Part shown: positions 41,861 through 54,010 of the stretch, one piece after another
Position numbering within the stretch: the stretch's first letter is position 1
Layout: each line of letters opens with the position of its first letter
Program-made: the position numbers and the translations under genes
Notes under the pieces: generated by a model
What the model was told of the DNA's origin: nothing
Databases searched by the model: none
What the model saw: only the letters and a program-made list of their open reading frames with translations
Origin: Aradus depressus
Lineage: Eukaryota; Arthropoda; Insecta; Hemiptera; Aradidae
DNA length: 64,000 bases
Reading direction: 5' to 3'
NCBI GenBank assembly: GCA_963662175.1
Contig: OY759225.1
Coordinates: 2,170,001 to 2,234,000 of the forward strand

Positions 41861-42505
41861 CGTCGGTGAATCAAATAAGTGTTCACTCTCCCTCAAAACT
41901 CTTTTGTTTTTCCATTACATCGGCAGTTATTACGGTTTTTATTAAAGTTAATAATAAATCTGGAATTTTATGTTTTCCAATCACCTGGATCAAAAGAGGT
42001 TTTCTTTCCTCTTTTGAAAACTCTTTTGAGTTCAGAGGGAGAGTGAAAACTTAGTTGATTACAAATAATTTAACCTGGGGAAGTACATTTTTGAATTCAG
42101 AATACCAAAAAATATACAATTCTGGTCAAAATCCAAAATCGAAAAGCTCATTGACAAGAGCAGAGGAATAAAAAAATTAAATTAAATATCATACCTGGGA
42201 AAACATAGTGAATTTAAACAATTTTCCTCAAAAAAAAAAAAAAAAATTTAACAATATTGTCAAATAAACTGAAACGAAACTGTGTGTGTGATATATAATA
42301 AGAGAAGAGTTATGAAGTGAAACTGAACTTATCAAATAAGGAACAGGGAACTATATAGGTGTATATCTGTTAGATAAAACTAGGTGGATATCTGTGAACT
42401 GAGGGATATCAAAGGTGGATAGGAAGAGTTCGTGACGATGAGGAGAGAACAGGTCGCAATCACTGGGAACAGATAGTTGGGGTAGCCCCCCCCCATTTGG
42501 AACTG
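41861..42505. other. DR1 scraps and AT-rich DNA
   Basis: 41855-42090 has DR1-like pieces in both orientations (GTCGTCGGTGAATCA, AGAGGGAGAGTGAAAACTTA, CTGGGGAAGTACATT). The rest is unassigned. Confidence 0.45.
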
Positions 42506-42584
42506 ACTCCCAGAGCGACAAAAGAGCTCTCTGCCGGTAAGCGATATGACCTAGTTATAGCCCGGGCATGAGTCACAATAACCA
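42506..42584 (+). mobile_element. SINE-A 3'-end fragment
   Basis: CAGAGCGACAAAAGAGCTCT, TAAGCGATATGACC and GCCCGGGCATGAGTCACAAT AACC. Confidence 0.75.
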
Positions 42585-43310
42585 AGGTGTTCTGCCGTTC
42601 TCATAAGGACCTTATGACAGACTTGCAGAAATTGAGGTGTCGAGGTCCACAGAGATCAATCTTATGGACAATCACTGAAAACATGAGCGCAATTATTGTT
42701 TGCGAGAAAACTGACAAATAGAAGAATAGAATTGCGTTTTAGAATACGTTTTGACGTAAAATACGTTATATGAATGGGATCGTTACGAAAATGTGTCACA
42801 TAATAACAGACTAGCCCACTGTGATGATCAGGCTTTCTTACGCATTATTTCAGATATAACTCTGATGTTACAAGGAGAAAGCATATTAAGTATTTTTCAG
42901 AGTACTACAAGAATGACTTACCTTTAAGCGTTCGCAAGAGGAAAACGTATAGAAAACCTGAAGAGGACGACGTTTAACAGAAAACTGACAAATAAACAAG
43001 GAATACAGAAGGTGGGAGAAAATGAAGACAATGGACTGACCTGATTTAGTAATATAAAGGCGCAGAGGACTATAGTGACAAGTGGGGGGCGTATGTTAAT
43101 ATAACTATAATCATAGAAACATAGGTGCAATATGTGTGTCACAATCCCATAGGAAGTATACCTTTCTTTCCTGGTGTTGCTATATCCCCTCATCAGGTAA
43201 TCCAACAGTGGCTAAATCTAACTCCAATACGCAAGGTAGTGTAGTGTTTCTTAACATTTTTACTGGCACAAATTGAGTTGAACATACACTTTTTTAAACA
43301 CTGGACTAAA
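42585..43310. other. No recognised feature
   Basis: The minus-strand 93-codon frame at 42924-43205 is not similar to any protein I know. Confidence 0.4.
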
Positions 43311-43317
43311 AAACAAA

Positions 43318-44460
43318 AAAGTTGATGGTAAATCACCAGACAATGTACTTCCTCAACACGAATAATTTAAAATCAATTACGTTTTCGCGCTACGATCTAA
43401 TTTATCTTTACATCTTTACAATAGAGATGTTTAATTAAACAATCGATAGTCCCTCTCTTCTCCTATGGCTGATTTAGCTAAAAATTAATAGGTGTCATCC
43501 TCATGAGGTTCTGGTTACACATTTCAAATTTCATACCGATAGGTTCATTCCATTTAGAGTTATCGCGTGCACAGGCACATATACACGTACAGACATTACA
43601 TGGAATTTTTTTTTCAACTTCTAAGTTTGCGAACTTATTGCTGAAACTTGTAATAAATTGGTTTATATTGTTCGAATTTAATAATTTTATCTTTAAATTT
43701 AGTTTTTCCACTGTTACTAGAAATCAATCTTTGAGAACAAATTCTCGACTGCAACGCCATCAGGCGGATTTGCTGGAATCCAACCCCTTCTTAACCTATA
43801 AGAACAGTTCGCACTCGACAAACATGTTAGTTTATAACTGCTGAAATCGGCAGTTTTTGTGGAAAAGACAATATTTCAAAAAAGAAGTTAGAATTTTTAC
43901 TTCCTTCTACACGACTTATAAGGAAAATTTTGTAATCGGTCGGAATTTCGAATGAGTATATTCATCAGAATTTCATGTTTTCGATCTCCTGATTCCAAAA
44001 ATGGAAACAAAATTCTGTCTGTGTCTGTGTGAACACGATAACTCCCGATAGAATGAATATATCGACACGAAATTCTGTATTTTTGCAGAAACCCATACAG
44101 ACAGCTAATAATTCCCCGCGGAATCGGACGAAGGGAGGGGGGATCAGCGTGGCGCTGAACTTTTTTTTTTTTTATTCAGGAGTCAGAAAATATGTAATTA
44201 CTTTGAAAACTCAAGAGCATTTGAATGTTTAAATATATATTTAAAGTAGACGTTGTGGAGTGAAGAAATCCAAGGACAGGAACAGAGTCCCAGGAAGCAA
44301 AGTGCAGCTGGGTGCACCTGAAGAATGCAACACACATGTGTCACCAGGCTGCACCACAATGAATCAGGGCCTGGTCGCCCTTCACAAATATAGCAGAAGT
44401 TATGTAATCGGTACGAAATTCGATGTTGAGTTTTCAACGAAATTTCCTGTTTTCCGATAA
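43318..44460. repeat. DR1 copies in both orientations
   Basis: 43318-43625 minus (AAATCACCAGACAATGTACT, CCTATGGCTGATTTAGC). 43900-44165 plus (ACTTCCTTCTACACG, TAACTCCCGATAGAATGAAT). 44390-44460 plus, hairpin-proximal part only. 43626-43900 and 44170-44385 are unassigned. Confidence 0.65.
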
Positions 44461-44873
44461 GCCGTCCTTCGGATGGGAGTTCGAAACCCGGTCGAGGCCC
44501 TATCTGGGAGGTAAAATAAACTTAAGCACGTCGTCCTTCGGATGGGAGTTCGCAACCCGGCCGAGGCCCTATCTGGGAGGTAAAATAAACTTAAGCACGC
44601 CGTCCTTCGGATGGGAATTCGAAACCCGGCCGAGGCCCTATCTGGGAGGTAAAATAAACTTAAGCACGCTGTCCTTTGGATGAAACGTTAAGCGATGGTC
44701 TCAAGCCTGTGCCAAGTCAGGTACTCGTTAAAGACCCCTATCCTAGTTGAAGATACCTAGGTAGGCAACATTTAGAACTCCATAGTAGAGTCGGGCTCAT
44801 GTCCACCTGAGTGAGGACAGAGCGCTCTGGTAGTAGGCGACATGGCCTTGGAGTTAGCGACAATAACTAACTA
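44461..44873 (+). mobile_element. SINE-A fragment with a 69-bp internal amplification
   Basis: GTCCTTCGGATGGG recurs at 44464, 44533, 44602 and (as GTCCTTTGGATG) 44671, a 69-bp period. Each unit has GTTCGAAACCCGGTCGAGGC (the B-box region) and CTATCTGGGAGGTAAAATAA. The normal SINE-A 3' part follows to TTAGCGACAATAACTAAC. The 86-codon frame over it exists only because 69 is divisible by three. Confidence 0.92.
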
Positions 44874-44875
44874 TA

Positions 44876-45140
44876 TATCGTCACCTTAATACTACAACTA
44901 GACATCTAGAAATTATTAGTTTTGAGCAAAACGCAAATCTTTTTTTTTTTTTTTTTAATCAGCCGTTGTAGAATGACCCAAAATTGAACTACTGACATTT
45001 TTACACAAGTTCTTAACATATTTTCTTAGAGTTGTCTACTTCTAGCACAACGAAGAAACCTGCAAAATACAACTAATGGTACAATTATCCCATACATGCC
45101 GATTTTCGAGTTATCTAGTTGGAGTATTAAGGTGACGATA
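44876..45140. mobile_element. Tc/mariner-type MITE (265 bp) at the SINE tail
   Basis: TATCGTCACCTTAATACTAC AACTAGA at the left pairs with TCTAGTTGGAGTATTAAGGT GACGATA at the right, with one mismatch in about 27 bp. TA flanks both sides (44874-44875, 45141-45142). No transposase; a T run lies inside. Confidence 0.85.
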
Positions 45141-45215
45141 TACAAACACAATTCATGAAACAGCTGACTGACTCCTTAAATATTTCTCAATTCTCCGGTT
45201 TATATAAGATTTTTA

Positions 45216-45790
45216 GGGCGCCGGAAGCTCAGGGGTAGCTTGCGCGCATACTGAGCTCAAGATCGCAGGTTCGAAATCCGGCCGAGGCCCATATTTTATC
45301 TGGGATGTAAAAAAAACATTGAGCACGCCGACCTTCAGTTAGAACGTTAAACCATGTTCCCGAGCTTGTGTGATATCATTTACATATAAAACCTCATGTC
45401 AATATATTTATTACATGAGCAGTTATTAGATTTTTTTATGTTAAGCCCCACACCCTTTCTTTCGCCCGTTTATCCGGCCACTACATTTCGAGTTGATACC
45501 ATCGTTACATCTGCAGTTATTAGGGTCCCTTCCAATAGGCCGATTTGACTGAAAATCGGTAGGTGTTGTCCTTATGGGATGTTGGATACAAATATAGAAT
45601 TTCATTTCGATAGTTTCATTCTTTCGGGAATTATCGTGATCATACAAAAAAAAAATGGTCGGTGAATTATCGGCAATGTACTTCACCCCTTTCTTGTGTT
45701 GAGTCCCCCTCAAATCTCCCCCCTTCTCTTGAATCATTTGAATGAAAATCAATAGGTATCGCCCTTAAAGGGCTTTGAACATACATATAA
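45216..45790 (+). mobile_element. Degenerate SINE-A followed by DR1
   Basis: 45216-45385: AGGGCGCCGGAAGCTCAGGG, B box GCAGGTTCGAAATCCGGCC, diverged body, no 3' part. 45386-45645 and 45655-45790 are minus DR1 (CATTCTTTCGGGAATTATCG; TTGAGTCCCCCTCAAATC). Confidence 0.7.
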
Positions 45791-46199
45791 ACTGAAAAAC
45801 GATTGAAGCAAAGTACTTGAAAGGTGAAATGAATATGACCCATGAAATAACTTAGATTTTGGCCAACATCGGTCGAAAATTAAGATCACTTTACTTCATT
45901 ACACAGTACCATAAATATACATATTTATGACCTAATCAAAAATGTCTTTAAATAAAAATTTTTAGATACTTAGGAGGCATATTTTATATAAAATACGATT
46001 TTTGAAAGCCGTACATTTGAAATTTTTTTTTAATGTTTACTCGATATAAAGGCTTGAAATTACTTTCGAATACTCTTGAATGCCTGGGCATGAGTTACTT
46101 ATAACTAACTCTATTTGGTTCGGAGATATACTCCTCCAAGTAGCACCTCGATCATAGTGACGTATCGAGGGCCCCAGTAGCACCGACATAGTGTGATTG
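45791..46199. other. Unassigned DNA with a SINE-A tail scrap
   Basis: 46078-46110 (TGAATGCCTGGGCATGAGTT, ATAACTAACTC) is a SINE-A end. The rest is unassigned. Confidence 0.45.
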
Positions 46200-47130
46200 C
46201 TGTGCTCAAGATCACAGGTCCAACCCGGTTGAGACCTTTACCCCTCGCATACACCTAATCCGTCATCGGCCGAAGTTTGCTCGGGCGACGACGGCCGAAC
46301 TCGCGACGATTGAATGAATGAAACACTTGTAAAAGAAAGAGAGCGCGTATACAAACACGACCGTCATCGTCCGATGACGCCCGAAAACGGCCGATCAACC
46401 GTCGAGTCCGAACTTGTTGGGATTTCTCGCCAGTCTGCCGGCGGCTACAGTGCAAATTGAGTGTATTTATAGTTAAATTTTGTTGTTATCTACCTAAACG
46501 ACTATGGATATCGAAAAATTAATTAGTTGTGTTTATAATAGACCAACCCTGTGGGATAAACATTCAAAAAATGACAATAATCGAGATGTTTCGAAACTGA
46601 TTGAAATGTGCTAAACATTCTAAAATATTCGAAGAACTTGATGGGTTGTAATTTTATATTCTTCAAAAAGGTGGTGGTATTCACCCAGTTGTTTTCTGTA
46701 CATAAATATTTCATTAACCCACACACGCCGATGTCTTAAATTGCGGTATGCATTTTCTAAAAGATACATTTCTTCGAATTCCTCCATTTTAAAAACGCGT
46801 TTTCACTCTGTTAAGCAACACTGAACACAGTCAACTACAGAATACCGGCAACGTCCAATGTCGGCACAAATGGTAACACTGTTGCAGTGTAAGCACATAC
46901 ACGTCCGAGTTACTAGTTCTGTCCGCCATCGGCCGACAAAATCGGTTTTGGTGTATGCGAGCAGTTAGATTTTGTATCTGGGAGGTAACAAAACCTCCAG
47001 CACGTCGTCCTTTGGTCCCGAGGTTGTGGGATATCAGGTACATGTAAAAGACACCCTACTATAATTGAACCTAGGTAGTGGAGCTCCCTTCCAGGTAAGA
47101 AATGAAAGGATTGTCTGGCTAGGCTCACAC
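46200..47130 (+). mobile_element. Old SINE-A split by a Harbinger-like element
   Basis: 46200-46240 carries a worn head end (GTGCTCAAGATCACAGGTCC AACCCGG, GAGACCTTTA). 46965-47130 carries the continuing body (TTAGATTTTGTATCTGGGAG, CACGTCGTCC, ATATCAGGTACATG). Confidence 0.75.
46241..46964. mobile_element. PIF/Harbinger-like MITE, TTA target
   Basis: Ends CCCCTCGCATACACC and GGTGTATGCGAGCAG are inverted (13 of 15). TTA lies on both sides (46238-46240, 46965-46967), as expected of PIF/Harbinger. Subterminal CATCGGCCGA motifs occur at both ends in inverted order. About 724 bp, no transposase; frames at 46255-46455 and 46831-47043 are incidental. Confidence 0.8.
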
Positions 47131-48013
47131 CAGGCCTACCCGAGGGTCATCTAATATGTCTATTGATGACTAAATGAATCTGAAAATGTTTAGTCAGGGA
47201 AGTGCTCATTTAGCCCAAAAAGTTGAAAGGTCAAAGAAAAAATGCTGATGACCTTTAGATGAGAGTGACCAAGGCGAAGAGTGAGCAGAGGAACATATGG
47301 AGATAACTAAATGCAGATATCAAATTACATGGACCACTGCCAAACAAGTCCAATGAATGCATCATTCTACCAAAATGTGTGCGACGTCTGCGACCGGTCT
47401 GAGGTCATGAAGTCTCACGTCTGACCGACCTTCAGAGATTCCTGATATTACAACCAGACACAACGGACATCGAATGAAGAGAGCGACTCTCAGGAAAGAA
47501 TCATGGATATGTACAATGTCTGCAGCTTCTGGTCTGTGACCGGTTTGAGGTCATGAAGCCTCAGTCTGACCTTGAGACATTGTCCTGCTCTTGAGACATT
47601 CCCGATCCAGCCACCACAAGCAAAAAGTAAAAAAATACTGATCCGGAGTCGACGAGAAAAATAAAGATACGTTGCAGACAAAGCGTACAGATGAAGACAA
47701 GGATATCAAACGAACTGAAATTTGTTTACGTATGGTTCATCTGTCAATAGTTCATTGCTTCATGCGCAAAACAGTTCTCTTGTCGGCCGCTGCCCACTGG
47801 AAGTGCAGTCTGAACTCTCACGGCTCAACGTTCTCGCGTTAATACTCCACAAGTTACTTGCACCAACGTTAGCAGGACAATAACCGGAAGAAACACTATC
47901 AAATTTCTCCTTGTAGATAACATTACAATTATACATGAGCAAAACGTTTTTAATAGCTTTCGTGTCTGTTTTTGTTCTATCATCACAGAAAAATGGATGA
48001 ACATATTTCTTAT
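47131..48013. other. Unassigned DNA with a short internal repeat
   Basis: GTCTGCGACCGGTCTGAGGT CATGAAG (47387) recurs diverged at 47533 (GTCTGTGACCGGTTTGAGGT). Composition is more balanced than elsewhere, so a dead transposon is possible, but no protein is recognised. Confidence 0.4.
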
Positions 48014-48275
48014 AGGGCGCCGGTAGCTCACTGGTATTCTGAGCTCAAGATCGTGGGTTCGAAACCCGGCCGAGGCTAAAATAAACTTAAGCACGCCGTC
48101 CTTCGGATGTGACGTTAAGCGATGGTCCCGAGCCTGTACGATGTCAGGTACTCGTTAAAGACCCCCTGCCCTAGGTGAATAAAAATTTAGGGTAGGCAAA
48201 ATGTAGGACTCCCACAGTAGAGTCGGACTCCAAAGTGACGAACGAGCGCTCTGGTAGTAGGCGAAATGACCATAA
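48014..48275 (+). mobile_element. SINE-A copy with small deletions
   Basis: Head GGGCGCCGGTAGCTCACTGG lacks the GCGTGCTTGCC segment. The B box is intact (GTGGGTTCGAAACCCGGCC). The body ends at GGCGAAATGACC without a tail. Confidence 0.9.
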
Positions 48276-48904
48276 CAGAGTTGATTGAAAACATTCGAGG
48301 TGGTGAAGTACATTGACGGTGATTCACAGACGACGACTTTTACAAGATGCGATAGACGGGACTCGTGTCTGTTCTTCTGGAGAGAGAGAGAGAGAGAGAG
48401 GGGGTGGGTTCGGTTGTGCTGAGAGTGGGAGGGTCTATCTTATCGATCCCTCCTCCCCACCCCTAAACAACCCCCACCCTCCCGGTCGAGAGGCCGCTGC
48501 TCCGGAGATGGTCCAACAAGAACAGAGACAACATTTCCAATTGGAAACAAGAAACAATTGTTGGGGTTGTTGACCAAACCGAATTGGTTCATGACCTAAT
48601 AATTTGTGATCAAACAAGTTTTCGCGTTCTTTCTTATTTTCGGCCAATTTGAGAGAAGCCCCATCGTGACATTTTTGACCGATGTTCAGTTTTCAACCGT
48701 CGCTCCTGTTCCCCTCGAAAAAAAAAAAAAACTTTATCTGCGTACGTTGTGGAGACGAAAGTGAATAGACCGACATGATATTTTGTATGTAGATTAGAAA
48801 ACTCGTAAGGACCACGCCTATTGAATTTCCAACAAATCTTCTCCAAATCATAATAAGTGCCGATGCAAAGAAAACCGACACGAAATTTTTCAAATAATTT
48901 CAGT
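48276..48904. other. DR1 right end, GA tract and mixed DNA
   Basis: 48276-48345 is a DR1 right end (GGTGAAGTACATTGACGGTG). 48379-48400 is a GA tract. 48400-48600 is relatively GC-rich with open frames on both strands but no recognised protein. 48650-48900 has DR1 pieces. Confidence 0.45.
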
Positions 48905-49640
48905 CAGGGAAGTAAACCTGTTACGTACTTCCCCAGTACGAATTAATCAATTACTTTTTCGCTCCCCCTTCAAAGCCAATCGATCGTTTGAGCTAAAACT
49001 CAAAACTTGACTTACACAGTGGCTTCTAAATCCTAATTGCAAATTTTGTGTCGATACATTCATTACTTCGGCAGTTATTGGTGTTTTTGAGTTAAGCCCT
49101 CTCTAACCCACCCCTCCCTTTCGGCTGATTCCGCTGAAAATCAATAGGTGTCGCCCTTAGAGGGCATTGAATTTACATATAAAATTTCGTGTCAATGTGG
49201 GAGTTATCGTGTTCACAGACACACAGATTTATTTTTTTGGATCGATTTTATGACCGATTACATAACTTCCTCTTTTTGAGGGCGCCGGTAGCTCAGTGGT
49301 GTGCGTGCTTGCGTTCTGAGCTCCAGGTCGTGGGTTCGAAACCCGGCCGAGGCCCTATCTGGGAGGTAAAATAAACTTAAGCTCGCCGTCCTTCGGATGG
49401 GACGTTAAGCGATGGTCCCGAGCCTATGCGATGTCAGCTACTCGTTAAAGACCCCTGTCCTAGGTGAATAAAAATTTAGGGTAGGCAAAATTTAGGACTA
49501 CCAGAGTAGAGTCGCGCTCATGTCCACCAGAGTGACGAAAGAGCACTCTGGTAGTAGGCGATATGACCTCGTAGTTAAAGCCCGGGCATGAGTCATAAAA
49601 CCTAACCTAACCCCATAACTTCCTCTATATAGCAGAGGAA
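48905..49640 (-). repeat. DR1 copy with a SINE-A in its terminal hairpin
   Basis: DR1 runs from GTTACGTACTTCCCCAGTAC through both modules to CATAACTTCCTCT, where the SINE sits. After the SINE it finishes CATAACTTCCTCTATATAGC AGAGGAAGTAA, a clear hairpin. The copy is nearly complete. Confidence 0.85.
49279..49613 (+). mobile_element. SINE-A inserted in a DR1 hairpin
   Basis: Complete SINE-A: A box, B box GTGGGTTCGAAACCCGGCC, body, CATAAAACCTAACCTAACC tail. CATAACTTCCTCT at 49261-49273 is repeated at 49614-49626 as target duplication; a few bases (TTTTGA) lie between the first copy and the head. Confidence 0.94.
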
Positions 49641-50545
49641 GTAACTTAATTGAGTGTAATTAAAAATATATGCAAACTACAAATAAAAATAATTTAATTA
49701 AAACCAATATATTTCCTATAGATCAGTAACTCTGCCGGGCAACGTCCGCCATCACATCCCAGTAAACATAATACAGTCATCATTACAACAAATTACAGGA
49801 CTATGTTCACACTTTGTCTCATTTCCAAGCCAACAACAAAACAGACAATCATATTGTAAAGATCTCATGAAATCTGAGCCAGATATTTCGAAACAATGCC
49901 ACACACACTCTCCGCCTTGTACTATGCAATTACATGGGACCAACCAACCATTTGTAGATACAATACAATGGGGCATTTCGTTTGAAATTTATTTTTTTTC
50001 TTTTGCGAAATTCACAAGACGAAACAAAACAGATATTAAAAATATACAAAAAACAAAATGAATAACCTCGAAAATCCTGGAAATGAATTTCGAAAATACA
50101 AAATAAAACCAACGAAATTAAGAAACTATAAACAAATAGATTTTTCTTTCTTCCTTACGTACAACTTCTGGTTAATTTGAATATTCTTATAGATACTTCA
50201 TTTTTTTTTTTTTTTTTTTTTTTTTTTCGCCATAATTTAAACGTTAACATTTCCGTACTTCGTGCTTTTAGAAACCACAGTGGGAACTAACATCTCATGT
50301 TTCGTCCAACCTTGGTGTAGAAAATAGTGGGTTTGATAAAAAAAAAGTTACGAGAAGAACAAAGTAATCTATTTTCCATCCAGAGAAAAAAAAAAAATGT
50401 TGTCGGTGAATCATCGAAAATGTGATAACCTAATCAACGAAATATTAGCTCACTCTCTGAAAGCAATTTGGTTGAAAATTAATAGATGTCTTACTGAGAG
50501 ACTTTTGAATCATCATACTTCGTGTTGATCCATTCATTAGTTCTG
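49641..50545. other. AT-rich sequence, T run and DR1 scraps
   Basis: 49641-50190 has no recognised feature; the overlapping frames at 49752-50112 are not credible. A T run spans about 50202-50227. 50400-50545 is minus DR1. Confidence 0.4.
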
Positions 50546-50547
50546 CA

Positions 50548-50787
50548 GATGACCGGGCTATAACTACGAGGTCATATCGCCTACTACCAGAGCGCTCTTT
50601 CGTCACTCTGGTGGACATGAGCCCGACTCTACTGTGAGAGGCCTAAATTTTTATTCCTAGAGCAGGAGGGGTTTTTAACGAGTACCTGACATCGTACAGG
50701 CTCGGGACCATCGCTTAACGTTCCATCCGAAGGACGGCGTGTTCAAGTTTATTTTACCTCCCATATAAAATAAACTAAGTGCCTCGG
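50548..50787 (-). mobile_element. SINE-A copy, head missing
   Basis: From GACCGGGCTATAACTACGAG through the body to ATAAACTAAGTGCCTCGG. The tRNA head is absent and DR1 sequence follows. Confidence 0.88.
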
Positions 50788-51720
50788 CAGGATTTGTAGG
50801 GAGAGCGAAAACTTATTTGATTACAAATATTTCCTGAGAAAGTAGATTGCTGGTAATTCACCGAATACTATCCCCCCTCCACCCCTATTTTTTTTTGAAA
50901 AAGAAGAATGTAGGATTTGTATGAAGTGAGACAGATCTATCTATGTATAGTTGAAGTGGTGCCCCCCCAACGCCTATTTTTGGAACTTGGACCTCTACTA
51001 ACCAAGACAAGGGTTAATTTTGGAACCCTTAGCCTGTTCCAAATTTGGCATGGCCCCTCAGTTGCCAATTACCAGTCATATTGATATTTTACTATCCCAG
51101 CTGTACGTAGTATAGCACAAGTTATGTAATCGATCATTAATTCCCTGCTCTGTGCATGTGAACACAGTAAATAGCAACCGATAGAATGAAATCATCGACA
51201 CAAAATTGTTGTATGTGTATCCAAAATACTATAAGGACCGACACTTATTGGACTTTCAGCTAAATTGGTCCCCAAAGAGAAGGGGGGTTTAACTTATATA
51301 TACCACGAACTGAAGGTGTGTAATGAATGTTTTGAAACAAAATAGAGAAGTCCCTTGAATAAGAGACCTTTCAATTTTCAGTCAAATCGGTTGAAGGGTG
51401 TTAGAGTTAGAGGGAGAGCGAAAACTAAATGTATTACAAACTAGTTGGTTCATCCGGTGTTGCCTGGCAGCCCCCCCCCCCCCCCTTTCCCCGAATCATA
51501 AGGACGACACATATTGATTTTCAGCAAAATCGACCAAAGGAAAGGGCGGGAGGGGGCTGCTTAGCAAAAAATATATTCATTTTCAGCGGAATCAACCGAA
51601 GGGAAGAGGGGGGGGGAGGGGGCTCGACTTAAATATCCTAATAACTGCCGATGTAATGAAAGTATCGACACAAAATTTAGGTTAAGGATTCAGAGAAGCC
51701 ACTTTATATGTACCTACTGT
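50788..51720 (+). repeat. DR1 pieces
   Basis: 50790-50860 right end. 51100-51440 from the hairpin (CTATCCCAGCTGTACGTAGT) through the modules to GAGGGAGAGCGAAAAC. 51490-51710 further modules (TAACTGCCGATGTAATGAAA). 50870-51090 is unassigned and has a C run. Confidence 0.65.
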
Positions 51721-51839
51721 GATGTATAAAAATTACACACATTTAAATTATTAATATTAAAAAATTAATTATATTTATTTTTCTATAAAATCCAAGAAGA
51801 AACTAAATTAGTAAATAAATAATATGAATGCATTTTCTT

Positions 51840-52500
51840 TTTAAAAAAATGAGTAGAAAACAAAACACGGCCATCAGCTGTTTTGAATTAGTGTAGAGAC
51901 GAGTCCGAGGTCTGGGTTGAGTGGAGACGGTCTGAGTGAAGATGGAGAGTTGTGTTTGGGCTTACGATGTTATGAACTAAGTAGGAGTGAGTTAACAATA
52001 AAATTGATCGACAAAGAAGGTACTGTTATTTATTTATATGTACAAAATATATATGGCCAAAAAAAAATATATATATAACTTAAATTTGAAGAATGACCAA
52101 AATATAAAAACAAAAAAAAGTATTGAAATAGTTTTAAGAATTTAGTTTTAACGATTTTTCTTTCAATGTTCAGTTTTTAATTTTATAATGTAGATGTAAG
52201 AAAATAAACCCAATTAATTTGTTCTCGTAAATTATATTCTATTCATTTTCCCTCTTGGCCCAGTAAGATAATTTGAAAACCTTTGAATTAGATTTAATAC
52301 TATTGAAAAAAAATTAAAAATGACATTTATTTAGAAATCCAAATGAAAAGTTTGTTAATTGAAATTGTTTTAAATATACGTGCACTTTCTTCAAAATTGC
52401 ACGTCTTGAACTTTTGACATTTTTTTAGGGCCCTTTTCAGAAATTACTGTAGAAATCAAAATTAAATAGAAGACCAGTTATAAAATGTCTACAGGAAATG
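51840..52500 (+). repeat. DR3 copy 2 with conserved in-frame block
   Basis: Inverted counterpart of 34990-35690. From 51926 one frame reads DGLSEDGELCLGLRCYELSR then SELTIKLIDKEGTVIYLYVQ NI, and stops near 52078. By eye, 31 of 42 residues equal the other copy, with no indels and no stops in that span. Upstream of it the frame is disrupted in this copy. Confidence 0.75.
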
Positions 52501-53600
52501 TAATTTATTTATTTTTATATTTATTATTTGAATTATATATTTATTTAATTATTTTAATTTTACATAATTTTCATTATCACAGTACATAGTCGGTGATTCA
52601 GGAGGCCGGATTACATAACTTCCCCTATACTTTACATAAAGAGGGAGGTATTATGCCCAATTGGGAATGTGTATTGTAAAGGTCACACCACTCCAACAGA
52701 CCTGAAGGAATGTCAACTCAATACATACGGAGCACGTAAAAAAATACGTAGGTGGGCGAAACAACGAAACAACATTCCCCCCCTCAATATATTCTCTTTT
52801 TTTCGATTCGTTATTTTTCTTTACATTTTCCTTTTACTTTTCCAAGGTGGTTCAGACAAGGAATGTGGTCACAATTCAGACGAAAGCAGTTAAATATTAA
52901 AGTTAATAAAAAATTACAGAAGGAAACAAGTTTTCATCGATCCAGAAGGCATAGGCAGAAAGGTAAATATCATAACTTATAGACGAAAAAAAAAAAAAAA
53001 TTATCTACCCAGTTAGAATGAAATTTAATTAAAGTGAGTTTCCAATCAACCGTTTATAAACCCGCTTGATGTATGTAGCGTGTGATCTATGAACTTCCAA
53101 AGCCAGATAAAAAATTTAATATAAAAATGTTCATTACTTCAAGAGTTACTGGGATTTTGAAATCGAGCCCCCCCTCAAAAACCACCCTTTGTAAAAAAAA
53201 AAAAAAAGACTATAAATTAGTCGTTATGAAGTCTGGTTACACATATGAAATTGCCTATCGATATATTCAATTAATTCAGTTCAACAAATTGAATTTCTGA
53301 CAAATTACATAACTTCCCCTATACTTTGTATAATTGGGGAAGTAAATGTATTTTAAAATTTTTATGACTTGCTAATAATTATAATATTTTGGGGGCTCAA
53401 ATAAAAAACCCTCAATAACTGCCGATGTAATGTACAATGTACAACACTAAATTTAGTGTGAGAATTTAAAAGTCCCTGAGTGAGGACCTCCTCTGATTGT
53501 CAACCAAATTGGTTTCAGAGGGAGAGGGGAAACTTAGTTCATTATTCACTCTGGGGAAGTACATCGCTCATTGATGGACCTAAATGAAGCAATATAGAGA
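52501..53600. other. DR1 pieces around unassigned DNA
   Basis: 52590-52645 DR1 end. 52660-52980 is unassigned; the frame starting CKGHTTPTDLKECQLNTYGA is not recognised. 53080-53345 minus DR1 ends in a good hairpin (ACTTCCCCTATACTTTGTAT, TTGGGGAAGT). 53380-53575 is plus DR1. Confidence 0.5.
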
Positions 53601-53684
53601 TTAAAAACACCAAATATGGCTTCCTAAAAACCAGCAATACTGCTCAGACATTTTGACAGACGTGCAATGGGATTATCAGATTTA

Positions 53685-53999
53685 GTTAGTTATTATGTAT
53701 CATGACTCATGCCCGGGCTTTAACTATGAGATCATATCGCCTACTACCAGAGCCCTCTTTCTTTACTCTGGTGGACATAAGCCCGACTCTACTGTGGGAG
53801 TCCTAAATTTTTATTCACCTAGGGCAGGGGTCTTTAAAGAGTACCTGACATCGTACAGGCTCGGGACAATCGCTTAACGCGTGTTCAAGTTTGTTTTACC
53901 TCCCAGATAAAATAAAATAAGGATCTCGGTCGAATTTCGAACCCACGATCTTGAGCTCAGAAGGCAAGCGCGCATACCACTGAGCAACCTGCGCCCTCC
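53685..53999 (-). mobile_element. SINE-A copy with perfect 11-bp target duplication
   Basis: Tail GTTAGTTATTATGTATC (AACT-type), body with a small deletion at CGCTTAACGC, head ending GAGCAACCTGCGCCCTCC. TATCAGATTTA is repeated at 53674-53684 and 54000-54010. Confidence 0.94.
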
Positions 54000-54010
54000 T
54001 ATCAGATTTA

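Noticed and set aside
52669..52893. Frame with CKGHTTPTDLKECQLNTYGA as an exon
   Set aside because: No family recognised and no consistent acceptor/donor pair; left unassigned.
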